Made by a program: the position numbers and the translations under genes
Notes under the pieces: model-generated
The model's database searches: none
Told to the model about the DNA's origin: nothing
What the model saw: the letters and a program-made list of their open reading frames with translations, nothing else
Origin: an uncultured Prevotella sp.
GTDB lineage: Bacteria > Bacteroidota > Bacteroidia > Bacteroidales > Bacteroidaceae
NCBI GenBank assembly: GCA_947304695.1
Contig: CAMZBS010000002.1
Span: 6,715-70,714 of the forward strand
Direction of reading: 5' to 3'
DNA: 64,000 nt
Part shown: positions 1 through 8,400 of the stretch, piece after piece
How positions within the stretch are numbered: position 1 is the first letter of the stretch
Layout of the letters: each line of letters opens with the position of its first letter

Positions 1-1
1 C

Positions 2-2926
2 ATCAGTCTCGGTTCCACCATTTCTTCCGTTTGCGAGGGCGATGGCGGCATGACCTGGTGTACTGTCCAAGGCGTAGGTGTCTACGGATTCGACCGTCAG
101 GGGCACGTCACGGCCCATCCCTCAGCTCCCGAAGGAGTTGAGTTCATCTTCCGCGACCGTCAGCACCGCTATTGGGTGGGCACCGACGATGGTCTTTTTG
201 CCTACGACCCCACGTCGGGCCGTTCCCAGCTGAAGGTCACCTTTGATTGCGACAAGTTCAGCGACATGACCAGCGATGCCTCCGGTCGCATCTATATTTC
301 CACTTTTTCGCGCGGCTTCTGCGTCTACAATCCCCAAAGCGGCAGCCTCGTCAATCACAACTTCAACAAGCAGGACTCCGTCCGTGGCTGGCTCTGCAAC
401 AACTGGATCATGGGCATGTCAACCGACAGTAAGGGTCTTCTCTGGATGGCCACCTCGTCGGGAGTGTCCTGTTACGACCCAGAAGCCGACAATTTCCGTT
501 CCCAGGGCTGGAACTCACTGCTCGACGGCATCGTCTGCTTCGATGTATGTGAGCTTCACAGCGGTACCCTTTCCGACGGTCGCCAGCTTGCTGGCTGCAT
601 TGCTATAGGTACAGAGCAAGGTCTTTACCTTTACGACCGACAGAGTGGAAAGGCCGAGCCTTTCCCAGGCAGTGAGCAGCTGACGAACAAGGCTATCAGC
701 TATCTAGTCCAGGCCAATGACGGCGACCTGTGGTGTTCCACCTCCATGGGCATCTGGCAGTATCAGCTGGCCAGCCACACCTTCATTGGTCATGTCAGTG
801 GCAACGGCCTCGCCAAGAAAGAATACCTCTACGGCGTGGGCATGCATACCGACGGTGACATCATCTATTTCGGCCACAACGACGGCCTCACCGTCTTCTC
901 GCCGAGCAATGTCAAGGTCAGCCGTCCTACCATCGACCCGCTCCAGCTCATCGCCTTCCGTGTGGGCGATCAGTACGTTAATGCCCGCACTGTCATCAAC
1001 GACGTGCGTGTCACCGACAAGGCCGTTGAGGAGAGCGACTATTTCACGCTCAGCTATCTCGACCACACCATCACCCTTGCCTTCTCGCAGTTCAACTTCG
1101 ACAGCCCCATGAACATTGTTCTTGAGTATCAGGTCAACAGCGGTCCCTGGATCCGCAACCCCGAAGGCAAGAACGAATTCACCCTGGGTCACCTGCAACC
1201 TGGCACCTACCGCATTGCTGTGCGTGCCCAGGTGGGCAATGACTATACCCCCGAACGTGTTGTCGTCGTCACAATCCGTACTCCCTGGTACCGTTCGCTT
1301 CTGGCCTATTTCATCTATTTCCTCGTCCTGGCAGGTCTGGGCTATTATGTGTTTACCACCTATCGCCGCCGCACTGCCGAGCAGATGAACGAAGAGAAGA
1401 TGAAGTTCCTCATCAATGCCACCCACGACATCCGCTCTCCGCTTACCATCATCCTTTCAGCTGTGAAGAAGCTGAAGCCGTCGGCTGTCGTCCCGTCACA
1501 GGATGGTTCTTCCACCGTTCTCGATACTATCGACCGCAACGCCCAGCGCATCCTGAATCTTGTCAACCAGATTCTCGATGTGCGCAAGATCGACAAGCAG
1601 CAGATGCACCTCCATTGTCAGCAGACCGACATGGTGGGCTACATCCGTGGCATCTTCCGTATGTTCGAGTACACCGCTGGTGAGCGCAACATCGAGTTCG
1701 TATTCACACCCGATGCCGAACAAATTGACGCCTGGATTGACCGCAGCCAGTTCGACAAGGTCATCTCCAACCTCCTCTCCAACGCCTTCAAGTACAGTCA
1801 GGAGAACAGCCGCATTGAGGTGCGTCTTACTCATGATCTCGAACAGCTCCGCCTGCGGGTCCTCGATACTGGCAGCGGGCTCGATCCCGACACTCAGAAG
1901 CACATCTTCGAGCGTTTCTACCAAGGTAGCAACTCGCGTGAGATGCATGTCGAAGGCACTGGTATCGGTCTGAACCTCTGCAAGATGATTGTCGACATGC
2001 ACCACGGCACTATCGAGGCCAGCAACCGCACCGACGGTCAGCAGGGTGCCGTCTTCACCGTCACGCTGCCCATGGGCAACAGCCACCTCAGTAGTGAAGA
2101 GATTGAGAGACCGCGTCATGGTGAAATGAAGGATGCCGGACAGTCGCGCTCTGCCAGCAGCAAGCGTCGCGTGCTCATCGTTGACGATGATGCCGAGATA
2201 GGCCATTACATCTCCTCCGAACTGGGTAACTACTACCGCTTTGGCCTTAGCCCCAACGGTAAGGACGGCCTGCGCGAATTGCTCACCAACGAGTACGACG
2301 TGGTGATCTCTGATGTCATGATGCCCGAGATGGACGGCTTCACCATGCTGCGCATGATCAAGAGCAACATCAACATCAGTCACATCCCCGTTATCATGCT
2401 CACCTCCAAGGCCGACGTGGGCAACCGTCTCGAAGGTCTTGAGCGCGGTGCCGATGCCTTCCTGGCCAAGCCCTTCGACATGGAGGAACTGCACGTCACC
2501 ATCGAGAACCTTATCCATAACCGTCAGCGTCTCAAGGGCAAGTACACGGGTGCCCAGCAGCAGTCCGACAAGGTTGTCCAGCCCGAGGTGAAGGGCAATG
2601 ATGAGTTGCTCATGGAGCGCATCATGAAGGCCATCAACAAGAATATCTCCGACAGCGATTTCAACGTCGACATGCTCACCCAGGAGGTAGGCATCAGCCG
2701 TGCCCAGCTCCACCGTAAGATGAAGGAGCTCACCGGCATCTCGACCAGCGAGTTCATCCGTAACATCCGCCTGGAGCAGGCCGCCCGCTTGCTGAAGGAG
2801 CAGAAGATCAACGTCACTCAGGTGGCCTACACCGTCGGCTTCTCTAACCTGGCCCACTTCTCCACCATCTTCCGCAAGCATTTCGGTGTCGCTCCCTCCG
2901 AGTATGCCGAGCAGCATAACGAATAG
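2..2926 (+). CDS. Hybrid two-component system regulator (HTCS), 5' partial
   Basis: The reading frame is open to the left edge, so the N-terminus and any signal peptide are missing. Residues are numbered from the Met at base 50. The remaining beta-propeller sensor repeats (GLLWMATSSGVSCYDP, GDLWCSTSMGIWQY) are followed by a Y_Y_Y-type Ig-like domain (about 330-410) and one membrane helix near 415-435. A HisKA domain follows with phospho-acceptor His459 (NATHDIRSPL), then an HATPase_c domain (N, G1 and G2 boxes, GTGIGLNLCKM). A receiver domain has phospho-acceptor Asp755 (ISDVMMPEMDG), and an AraC-type helix-turn-helix closes the protein (about 855-958). This order is the one-protein HTCS known from Bacteroidetes, where the periplasmic part binds an oligosaccharide and the AraC domain activates the adjacent locus. 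The neighbours (GH43, GH115, GH31) suggest a xylan-derived ligand; that is inference. Confidence 0.95.
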   Translation: MSLGSTISSVCEGDGGMTWCTVQGVGVYGFDRQGHVTAHPSAPEGVEFIFRDRQHRYWVGTDDGLFAYDPTSGRSQLKVTFDCDKFSDMTSDASGRIYISTFSRGFCVYNPQSGSLVNHNFNKQDSVRGWLCNNWIMGMSTDSKGLLWMATSSGVSCYDPEADNFRSQGWNSLLDGIVCFDVCELHSGTLSDGRQLAGCIAIGTEQGLYLYDRQSGKAEPFPGSEQLTNKAISYLVQANDGDLWCSTSMGIWQYQLASHTFIGHVSGNGLAKKEYLYGVGMHTDGDIIYFGHNDGLTVFSPSNVKVSRPTIDPLQLIAFRVGDQYVNARTVINDVRVTDKAVEESDYFTLSYLDHTITLAFSQFNFDSPMNIVLEYQVNSGPWIRNPEGKNEFTLGHLQPGTYRIAVRAQVGNDYTPERVVVVTIRTPWYRSLLAYFIYFLVLAGLGYYVFTTYRRRTAEQMNEEKMKFLINATHDIRSPLTIILSAVKKLKPSAVVPSQDGSSTVLDTIDRNAQRILNLVNQILDVRKIDKQQMHLHCQQTDMVGYIRGIFRMFEYTAGERNIEFVFTPDAEQIDAWIDRSQFDKVISNLLSNAFKYSQENSRIEVRLTHDLEQLRLRVLDTGSGLDPDTQKHIFERFYQGSNSREMHVEGTGIGLNLCKMIVDMHHGTIEASNRTDGQQGAVFTVTLPMGNSHLSSEEIERPRHGEMKDAGQSRSASSKRRVLIVDDDAEIGHYISSELGNYYRFGLSPNGKDGLRELLTNEYDVVISDVMMPEMDGFTMLRMIKSNINISHIPVIMLTSKADVGNRLEGLERGADAFLAKPFDMEELHVTIENLIHNRQRLKGKYTGAQQQSDKVVQPEVKGNDELLMERIMKAINKNISDSDFNVDMLTQEVGISRAQLHRKMKELTGISTSEFIRNIRLEQAARLLKEQKINVTQVAYTVGFSNLAHFSTIFRKHFGVAPSEYAEQHNE

Positions 2927-2935
2927 AAGCGAATC

Positions 2936-2992
2936 TTAAGCGCGCTTAACTCACGCTTAAGCGCGTTTAACCAAGTCTTAGATGCGTGCTGC
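2936..2992. repeat. Tandem palindromic repeat array, 21-bp period
   Basis: Directly after the HTCS stop, the palindrome TTAAGCGCGCTTAA starts at 2936 and TTAAGCGCGTTTAA at 2957. A degenerate third copy (TTAGATGCGTGCT) starts at 2978. The starts are exactly 21 bp apart. The same core recurs at 42393-42449 with the same period. The function is unknown. Confidence 0.75.
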
Positions 2993-2993
2993 A

Positions 2994-3072
2994 ACTGAGC
3001 CTCAGTTAACTGACAACTGAGGCTCAGTTGCGTCATTACTGAGGCTTAGTTGTATCGTTACTGAGCCTTAGC
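2994..3072. repeat. Tandem palindromic repeat array, 22-bp period, four copies
   Basis: Four 13-base cores related to ACTGAGGCTCAGT start at 2994, 3016, 3038 and 3060, exactly 22 bp apart. The variants are ACTGAGCCTCAGT, ACTGAGGCTCAGT, ACTGAGGCTTAGT and ACTGAGCCTTAGC. Changes in one half are not always compensated in the other. The array follows the 21-bp array without a break. With the promoter at 3172 it fills most of the 309-base gap between the HTCS and the next gene; no small gene was seen in the gap. Confidence 0.8.
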
Positions 3073-3171
3073 TTCACCATCGTCTTGTCTTGCTGGGAAT
3101 CGTGGCGTTGCGCAAAGACATAATGAAAAGTCTGTGAGACAAAAAGAAAAACGCCTTTGCCATATCATCAT

Positions 3172-3179
3172 TACCTTTG
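3172..3179 (+). promoter_or_regulatory. Bacteroidetes -7 promoter element (TACCTTTG)
   Basis: TACCTTTG matches the TAnnTTTG consensus of the Bacteroidetes primary sigma factor and lies 57 bases before the start at 3236. I saw no convincing TTTG -33 element at the usual spacing. Confidence 0.6.
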
Positions 3180-3235
3180 CACAAATTTTATACCTTATTT
3201 ATTAACATTTTAATTATTAACTAAAAACGTTTAAC

Positions 3236-6200
3236 ATGAAAGTATTTACAAAAATGCTTTGCACTCTCTTGCTATTGGCGATGGGAGTGCTGAACGCTTC
3301 GGCAGAACAGGTGTCTGCTGACCTCAGTAAGTACGCTGATAACTGGGACGGCACGGCTGTGTCGTTCTCGTGGACGGCTCAGTGGGGTAATCAGCTTCAG
3401 CCTGCACTCGACCTGCCCACAGGTGACCTGCGTAGTTGGGAGAAGCTCGTCGTTGTGACCGACGAACTCACCAATGCAGACTTTTTCCGTATCCTGGTGT
3501 ACAATGGTGATGATTCTAATCACAGCAACACCTTTAAAGTGACTTCAACGGGAAAGATGGAGTTTATTCTCAATGGCAATGTCGACTTCCTCGACAATGT
3601 CACAAGAATCGTCTTGTCTGGTAGTAACGGAGAAGACACTAAGAAGGATACTTGGAGCACTACCCCTGCTGCCTTCAAGGTGTCGTCTGTTTATTTGGAG
3701 CGTCCCGACGATCCCCTGGCTTTGCCGAAGGACAATCTGTCGAAGGCTATTGTCAAGGGCAAGCAGCAGAATCCTTTCGCTAAGACGGAGGCCAGCTTTG
3801 CAGTCCTGACACAGGCCATTGCCGATGCTGAGGCCGAACTGGCCAATGCAGCCGCTACTGCCGAGACCATTGCTGCCGCTCAGACTGCCATCGAGGAGGC
3901 CATTGCTGGTCTGCAGCTGCAGGAAGGCTATGTCAACCTAACCGCTGCCATGTTCAAAAAATACAACAGTTTGGATAATCCTGGCGAGGGAACTGATGTT
4001 TATTGTACCTATGAACTGGGTGTGCCCAGCGGTCTGCCTTATGGCGACGGCAACGTGGGTGAGCTGAATTGGGCCGACCTGTCTGCTTATGACCAGCTCA
4101 TTACTACTACTGCTGGTAGCGTGAAGCCCCGCTTCTGCCTGAACCGTCTTGTGGCTGGTGGCCAGCAGGCTGCTACCAAGGAGGAGTCGAACATGATTGA
4201 TATCAACCCCAACAATGATTTTACATGGTCTACAGAAGCTTATTTGAACGCAGAAAACAATATCTACACACTTGATGTGAAGAAGATTGTTGAGGATTAC
4301 GGTTTTGCCCGTCTGCACAGCATCAAGAAGCAGGGCTGGGGCGATGGCGTCACTGTTCTGGACCTGCTGCTCTACAAGGCTGCTGCTCCCGTTGCTGCCG
4401 ACGTAACGTTCGACTTCAACGCTTCTAACCATGCAACTTCTTCCAACGGCAATAATGCTGGTGACATTAACTCCGACGAGGTGAACACTGTCGACGGAGT
4501 GGTAATGACCATCACTCCTAGCAACGCTAGCAATCCCAACCGCTACTGGAGCACCAATAATGGTCCTCAGCTCCGCATGTATGGCGGCACCATGACCATT
4601 GTGGCTCCCGAGGGCAAGGCTATCACCAAAGTGGTCTTCAACAACGGTAAGTGGGAAACTACTAACACCATTAACGGCGAAGTGGCTGCTACGGGCGAAT
4701 GGGAAGGCAACTCTACCAATGTGGTGCTGGCTGTAGCCAAGAACACCCAGATGAACAGTGTTGTCGTGACTCTCGCCGACGCTAACGAGGAAACCACCAC
4801 CTACAGCCCCAAGACCATTGCCAACACGGCTGAGACGGCTTACACCGTGGCTGAGGCCATTGCACTGATCGATGCCGGTGAGGCTCTCACCGACGTGGTC
4901 TTCGTGAAGGGTATTGTTTCCAAGGTTGAGAAGTTCGCCGACGGCGCCATCACCTATTGGATTTCTGAAGACGGCACCGCTGAGGCTGCTCAGTTCGAGT
5001 GCTACAAGGGCAAGGGCATCGACGGTGCCGACTTTGCTTCTATCGACGACGTGAAGGTGGGTGCTGCCGTGGTTGTCACTGGCACACTGACCAAGTATGG
5101 TGAAACATACGAGTTCAACGCTGGCAACAAGCTCGTGAGCTACGACTATGTTGCTCCTGTGGAGTACTTCGGATACAATGGCAAGGCTTACATCATCGAT
5201 GCTGAGAGTGGCAAGTTCGTAGCTGCTGGCCATGACTGGGGCACCCGTGGTATTATCAACGAGCTGGGTCTCGACCTGACCTTTGCTGCTAATGCCGAGA
5301 ATAATAAGGTTACTATCGAAACGGGTCTGACCTATGGCAACAACAAGGCTGCCAACCACTTCCTGGGCTCAAACCTCTATATGGATTCACCCGCCTTTGA
5401 GTGGGGACTGCTTGAGCAGGAATTTGGTTTCTATATCAGCGATGGTGAAAAGTATCTCAGCGTTGATGCTGAAGACAACCTTGCACTGAGCGACGAGCCG
5501 CATCTGTGGATCCTTGTCACTCCCGAGGGTGTGCTGGAAGGCCGTCTTGGTGATTTTGCTGAGGCTTCGGCTACCAACCCCGTGGATGCCACATGGCTCA
5601 TCCAGGCTTCTAACTTCAACCGCTACGACAGCCGCATTAATGCATGGCAGGTCAGCGCAGACTGCACAAACAAGAACCTGAACGGTGGTACTGATGCCAA
5701 CCGTTGCGCCGAGTCGTTCCACTCTGTCTTTACCATCAGCCAGACGCTGGCCAATGCTCCTGCCGGTAAGTATCGTCTCACTGCTCAGGGCTTCTATCGT
5801 CAGGATGACGGTGAGACTGAGAATGCTCCTGTTGTCTTTGCTAACGACCAGACCAGTCCTATTTCTGAAAAGACCGGTTCTGAGAACAACATGAACGACG
5901 CTTCTAACTCGTTTGCTGAGGGAAAGTACACCATTGAACAGCCCGTTGAGGTCAGCGTGTACGCCGACGGTGGTCTCACCATCGGTGTCAAGGGCACTGC
6001 TACCCATCAGTGGGTCATCTTCGACAACTTCCGTCTGGAGTATCTGGGCGCTATTCCTGCCGAGGAGTACAAGCCCGCATTCGATGACGCTCTGGCTGCT
6101 GCCAAGGCCGCTCAGGCCGACGAGGCTAACGCCATCGTGACTGGCGAGGAAAAGACCGCTCTTGACAATGCCATCACTACCTACAGCACCGCTCCTGAGA

Positions 6201-8236
6201 CTGCCGACGGCCTCAAGGAAGCTACTGCTGCCCTGACTTCTGCTACCAATGCCTTCACTGCTGCACGTAGCTCTTACCAGGCTCTTATCGATGCCAAGGC
6301 TGCCATGACAGCCTACAGCTTCCCCTATGCTTCTGCTGAGAAGAAGGCTGCCGCCGAGGCTTCGCTGACTGCAACCGCTACCAATGCTGCCGACGCTACT
6401 GCTAAGATTGCTGCCATGCAGCAGGCTTTCCGCCAGTATGCTGAGTCGAGCGCACTGCTCGAAGGCGTCAGGGGTTCTTCGGTTATGACCGATTCTATTG
6501 TGAACCCGGATTCTAACGATGGTGTCAATGGTTGGGAGACCGTTCTGAACAATGGTTCCGGCGGTTCTGTAGGCATCCTGTCTAACGAGCCGTTCACCGA
6601 TGGTGACAACAACTCTACCCACAACTACTTCGACGGTGTGAACTGGGGTGCTTCTCAGTGGGATGCCAACTTCCAGCAGAAGATTGCCCTGCCCGCAGGT
6701 AAGTATCAGCTCACTGTTACCAGCCGTGCCGAGACTGGCCTGACCACCTTCGCACTCTTCGCAGGTACTGAAAGCGTGGAAATGACCAAGATCAGCTCTG
6801 TTGGCGGTCTGTTCAATCGTGGTTGGAACGACAACTCTGTAGAGTTCACCCTGGCCGAGGCCGATAGCGTGGTCATTGGCGTACACGGTGCTACCGAGAC
6901 TGTCCACAATTGGATGTCGTTCACCCGCTTCCGTCTGGCTCAGTTCCCCGACGAGGCTACTACTGCCTACTATGCTGCTATCGACGACCTGGAGGGTATG
7001 GTTACCAAGGCTGAGAAGGCCGACACCGCCCGCAAGACTCCTGAGAGCATCGCTGCCCTGGAGGCTGCCATCGCCGAGGCAGAGGCTCTGCTCGCTAATC
7101 CTGAGGCTACCACAGAGGAACTCGTTGCCATGAAGGCTAAGCTGAAGGGCGCTTACGAGGCTCTCGAGCCCATCATCGTCTACATGGAGTTTGCTCAGAC
7201 CACCGTATTTATTCCCACTGAGGAAGCAGTGAAAGAAGCTGTGGATTCATACTGGGTGAACCATGGTGGAACCTTCACCAACAACAAGACCCGCTTCATC
7301 AATCCTGAGACCGACGAGGCTGAGGAAACCAAGAATGCTCCGGGCATTGGTCTGAAGAAGGGCAACGACAAGAAGTCGTTCTTCACCTATGTCACTGGCA
7401 TCGATTCACTCTTTGCCTACGGTTCTTCTACCGGTTCTGAGGAGCGCACGCTCCGCGTCATTGCAACGCCCACTGAGGGTGAGGCTGTGCAGAGCGAACT
7501 CACTACCGCACAGGCTACTGTGATTGTGAAGCTGGCCCTCGACAAGACCAAGAAGTACAAGGTGGAATACATCGGCACCAACGCCAAGGACGAAGGTAAG
7601 GACGTTGTGCTCCACGCTGTGAAGTTCGTGAAGAAGACCATCCAGAAGCCTGAGTATGCCGACGGTTACTATCCGCTGGTCAGCGACATGTATCATGTCT
7701 GGACCACCAACTATGCTGATGCTGAGATTACCGAAACTGCACCTGGATTCGAAAACCACATTGGTGAAGAACTCGGCGCTGGTAAGCTGGTCTATGGTAA
7801 CGGCAGCGTTCAGTACCTGCAGTTTGCCGACCTCACAGGCTTCGACTCTCTGATGATCGTTGGTACACCTGGCATGCAGCTGCGTGTCCTCCTCAACCGT
7901 CTTGAGGTTGGCAACGGTGGTGGCGACGGCAACGGCGGCGCACTCGTCGAGGTCAATCCCACCATTGGCGAAGATGGCATCGTCTTCGTTGACCTGACTG
8001 GTTATGAATATGCTCACTTGAACTCTATCAAGACTGGTTGGGGTAGTGCCACTGGCACCATCTCTCAGATGGGCATGCTCAAGGGTGCATTCGATCCCTC
8101 AGTGGTGGTTGGCATCCAGGAGATGAAGGCTGTTCGCACCATGGCCGGTGCCATCTTCGACCTGCAGGGTCGTCGTGTGGCTCAGCCCGCTCGCGGACTC
8201 TACATCATCGAAGGCAAGAAGGTTCTCTTCAAATAA
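3236..8236 (+). CDS. Giant secreted multidomain protein (1666 aa), carbohydrate-binding-like
   Basis: I recognise the architecture but not a named family. A signal peptide (residues 1-23, ending NASA) is followed by a beta-rich domain (about 24-160). A FIVAR-like helical hairpin rich in Ala/Glu (about 163-228) comes next, then a second beta-rich domain (232-385) with the pattern LNRL...LHSIK. An OB-fold-like segment lies near 520-637. Two galactose-binding-like beta-sandwiches (about 790-945 and 1085-1240, each with LPAGKY/APAGKY and YRL/YQL strands) are separated by more FIVAR-like helices. A further copy of the LNRL/LNSIK domain (about 1475-1620) precedes a C-terminal tail with FDLQGRRV and GLYIIEGKKVL. 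The tail resembles sorting tails of secreted Bacteroidetes proteins. No catalytic domain was identified. Position between an HTCS and xylan-type hydrolases suggests a surface glycan-binding or scaffold role; this is inference. Confidence 0.85.
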   Translation: MKVFTKMLCTLLLLAMGVLNASAEQVSADLSKYADNWDGTAVSFSWTAQWGNQLQPALDLPTGDLRSWEKLVVVTDELTNADFFRILVYNGDDSNHSNTFKVTSTGKMEFILNGNVDFLDNVTRIVLSGSNGEDTKKDTWSTTPAAFKVSSVYLERPDDPLALPKDNLSKAIVKGKQQNPFAKTEASFAVLTQAIADAEAELANAAATAETIAAAQTAIEEAIAGLQLQEGYVNLTAAMFKKYNSLDNPGEGTDVYCTYELGVPSGLPYGDGNVGELNWADLSAYDQLITTTAGSVKPRFCLNRLVAGGQQAATKEESNMIDINPNNDFTWSTEAYLNAENNIYTLDVKKIVEDYGFARLHSIKKQGWGDGVTVLDLLLYKAAAPVAADVTFDFNASNHATSSNGNNAGDINSDEVNTVDGVVMTITPSNASNPNRYWSTNNGPQLRMYGGTMTIVAPEGKAITKVVFNNGKWETTNTINGEVAATGEWEGNSTNVVLAVAKNTQMNSVVVTLADANEETTTYSPKTIANTAETAYTVAEAIALIDAGEALTDVVFVKGIVSKVEKFADGAITYWISEDGTAEAAQFECYKGKGIDGADFASIDDVKVGAAVVVTGTLTKYGETYEFNAGNKLVSYDYVAPVEYFGYNGKAYIIDAESGKFVAAGHDWGTRGIINELGLDLTFAANAENNKVTIETGLTYGNNKAANHFLGSNLYMDSPAFEWGLLEQEFGFYISDGEKYLSVDAEDNLALSDEPHLWILVTPEGVLEGRLGDFAEASATNPVDATWLIQASNFNRYDSRINAWQVSADCTNKNLNGGTDANRCAESFHSVFTISQTLANAPAGKYRLTAQGFYRQDDGETENAPVVFANDQTSPISEKTGSENNMNDASNSFAEGKYTIEQPVEVSVYADGGLTIGVKGTATHQWVIFDNFRLEYLGAIPAEEYKPAFDDALAAAKAAQADEANAIVTGEEKTALDNAITTYSTAPETADGLKEATAALTSATNAFTAARSSYQALIDAKAAMTAYSFPYASAEKKAAAEASLTATATNAADATAKIAAMQQAFRQYAESSALLEGVRGSSVMTDSIVNPDSNDGVNGWETVLNNGSGGSVGILSNEPFTDGDNNSTHNYFDGVNWGASQWDANFQQKIALPAGKYQLTVTSRAETGLTTFALFAGTESVEMTKISSVGGLFNRGWNDNSVEFTLAEADSVVIGVHGATETVHNWMSFTRFRLAQFPDEATTAYYAAIDDLEGMVTKAEKADTARKTPESIAALEAAIAEAEALLANPEATTEELVAMKAKLKGAYEALEPIIVYMEFAQTTVFIPTEEAVKEAVDSYWVNHGGTFTNNKTRFINPETDEAEETKNAPGIGLKKGNDKKSFFTYVTGIDSLFAYGSSTGSEERTLRVIATPTEGEAVQSELTTAQATVIVKLALDKTKKYKVEYIGTNAKDEGKDVVLHAVKFVKKTIQKPEYADGYYPLVSDMYHVWTTNYADAEITETAPGFENHIGEELGAGKLVYGNGSVQYLQFADLTGFDSLMIVGTPGMQLRVLLNRLEVGNGGGDGNGGALVEVNPTIGEDGIVFVDLTGYEYAHLNSIKTGWGSATGTISQMGMLKGAFDPSVVVGIQEMKAVRTMAGAIFDLQGRRVAQPARGLYIIEGKKVLFK

Positions 8237-8256
8237 TTTGACAAATCTTTTTGAAA

Positions 8257-8296
8257 ATAGTGTTTCAAAAGTTGAAATACATTTTTGAAACACTAT
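8257..8296. repeat. 14-bp perfect inverted repeat after the giant secreted gene
   Basis: ATAGTGTTTCAAAA at 8257-8270 is exactly complementary to TTTTGAAACACTAT at 8283-8296, with a 12-nt loop. It lies 20 bases past the stop codon and just before a second hairpin, so it probably stabilises or terminates the 3' end of the transcript. Confidence 0.7.
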
Positions 8297-8306
8297 GAAA
8301 CAAATG

Positions 8307-8335
8307 ATAAAGCCCTTCCCAGCGAAGGGCTTTAT
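8307..8335 (+). terminator. Intrinsic terminator-like hairpin
   Basis: ATAAAGCCCTT (8307-8317) pairs with AAGGGCTTTAT (8325-8335) around a 7-nt loop. The right arm itself supplies the short T run. Its end overlaps the next promoter element at 8333. Confidence 0.75.
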
Positions 8336-8340
8336 CTTTG
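8333..8340 (+). promoter_or_regulatory. Bacteroidetes -7 element (TATCTTTG)
   Basis: TATCTTTG fits TAnnTTTG and lies about 60 bases before the next gene. It overlaps the last bases of the preceding terminator hairpin, so termination and initiation are packed together. Confidence 0.6.
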
Positions 8341-8400
8341 CACCGTGATTCTCGAATCAATTTTTCTTTAAACCATATTATTAACTAAAACTTTATGCAC

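Noticed and set aside
1496..2917. 473-codon minus-strand frame opposite the HTCS kinase and receiver domains
   Set aside because: The plus frame has all histidine-kinase, receiver and AraC motifs; the minus translation is low complexity.
2936..3072. CRISPR array
   Set aside because: The units are 21-22 bp in total with no unique spacers of normal length, and no cas genes are nearby.
3938..6907. Two long minus-strand frames (473 and 506 codons) opposite the giant secreted protein
   Set aside because: Shadows created by codon usage of the secreted gene. No domains, and no promoter or start context.
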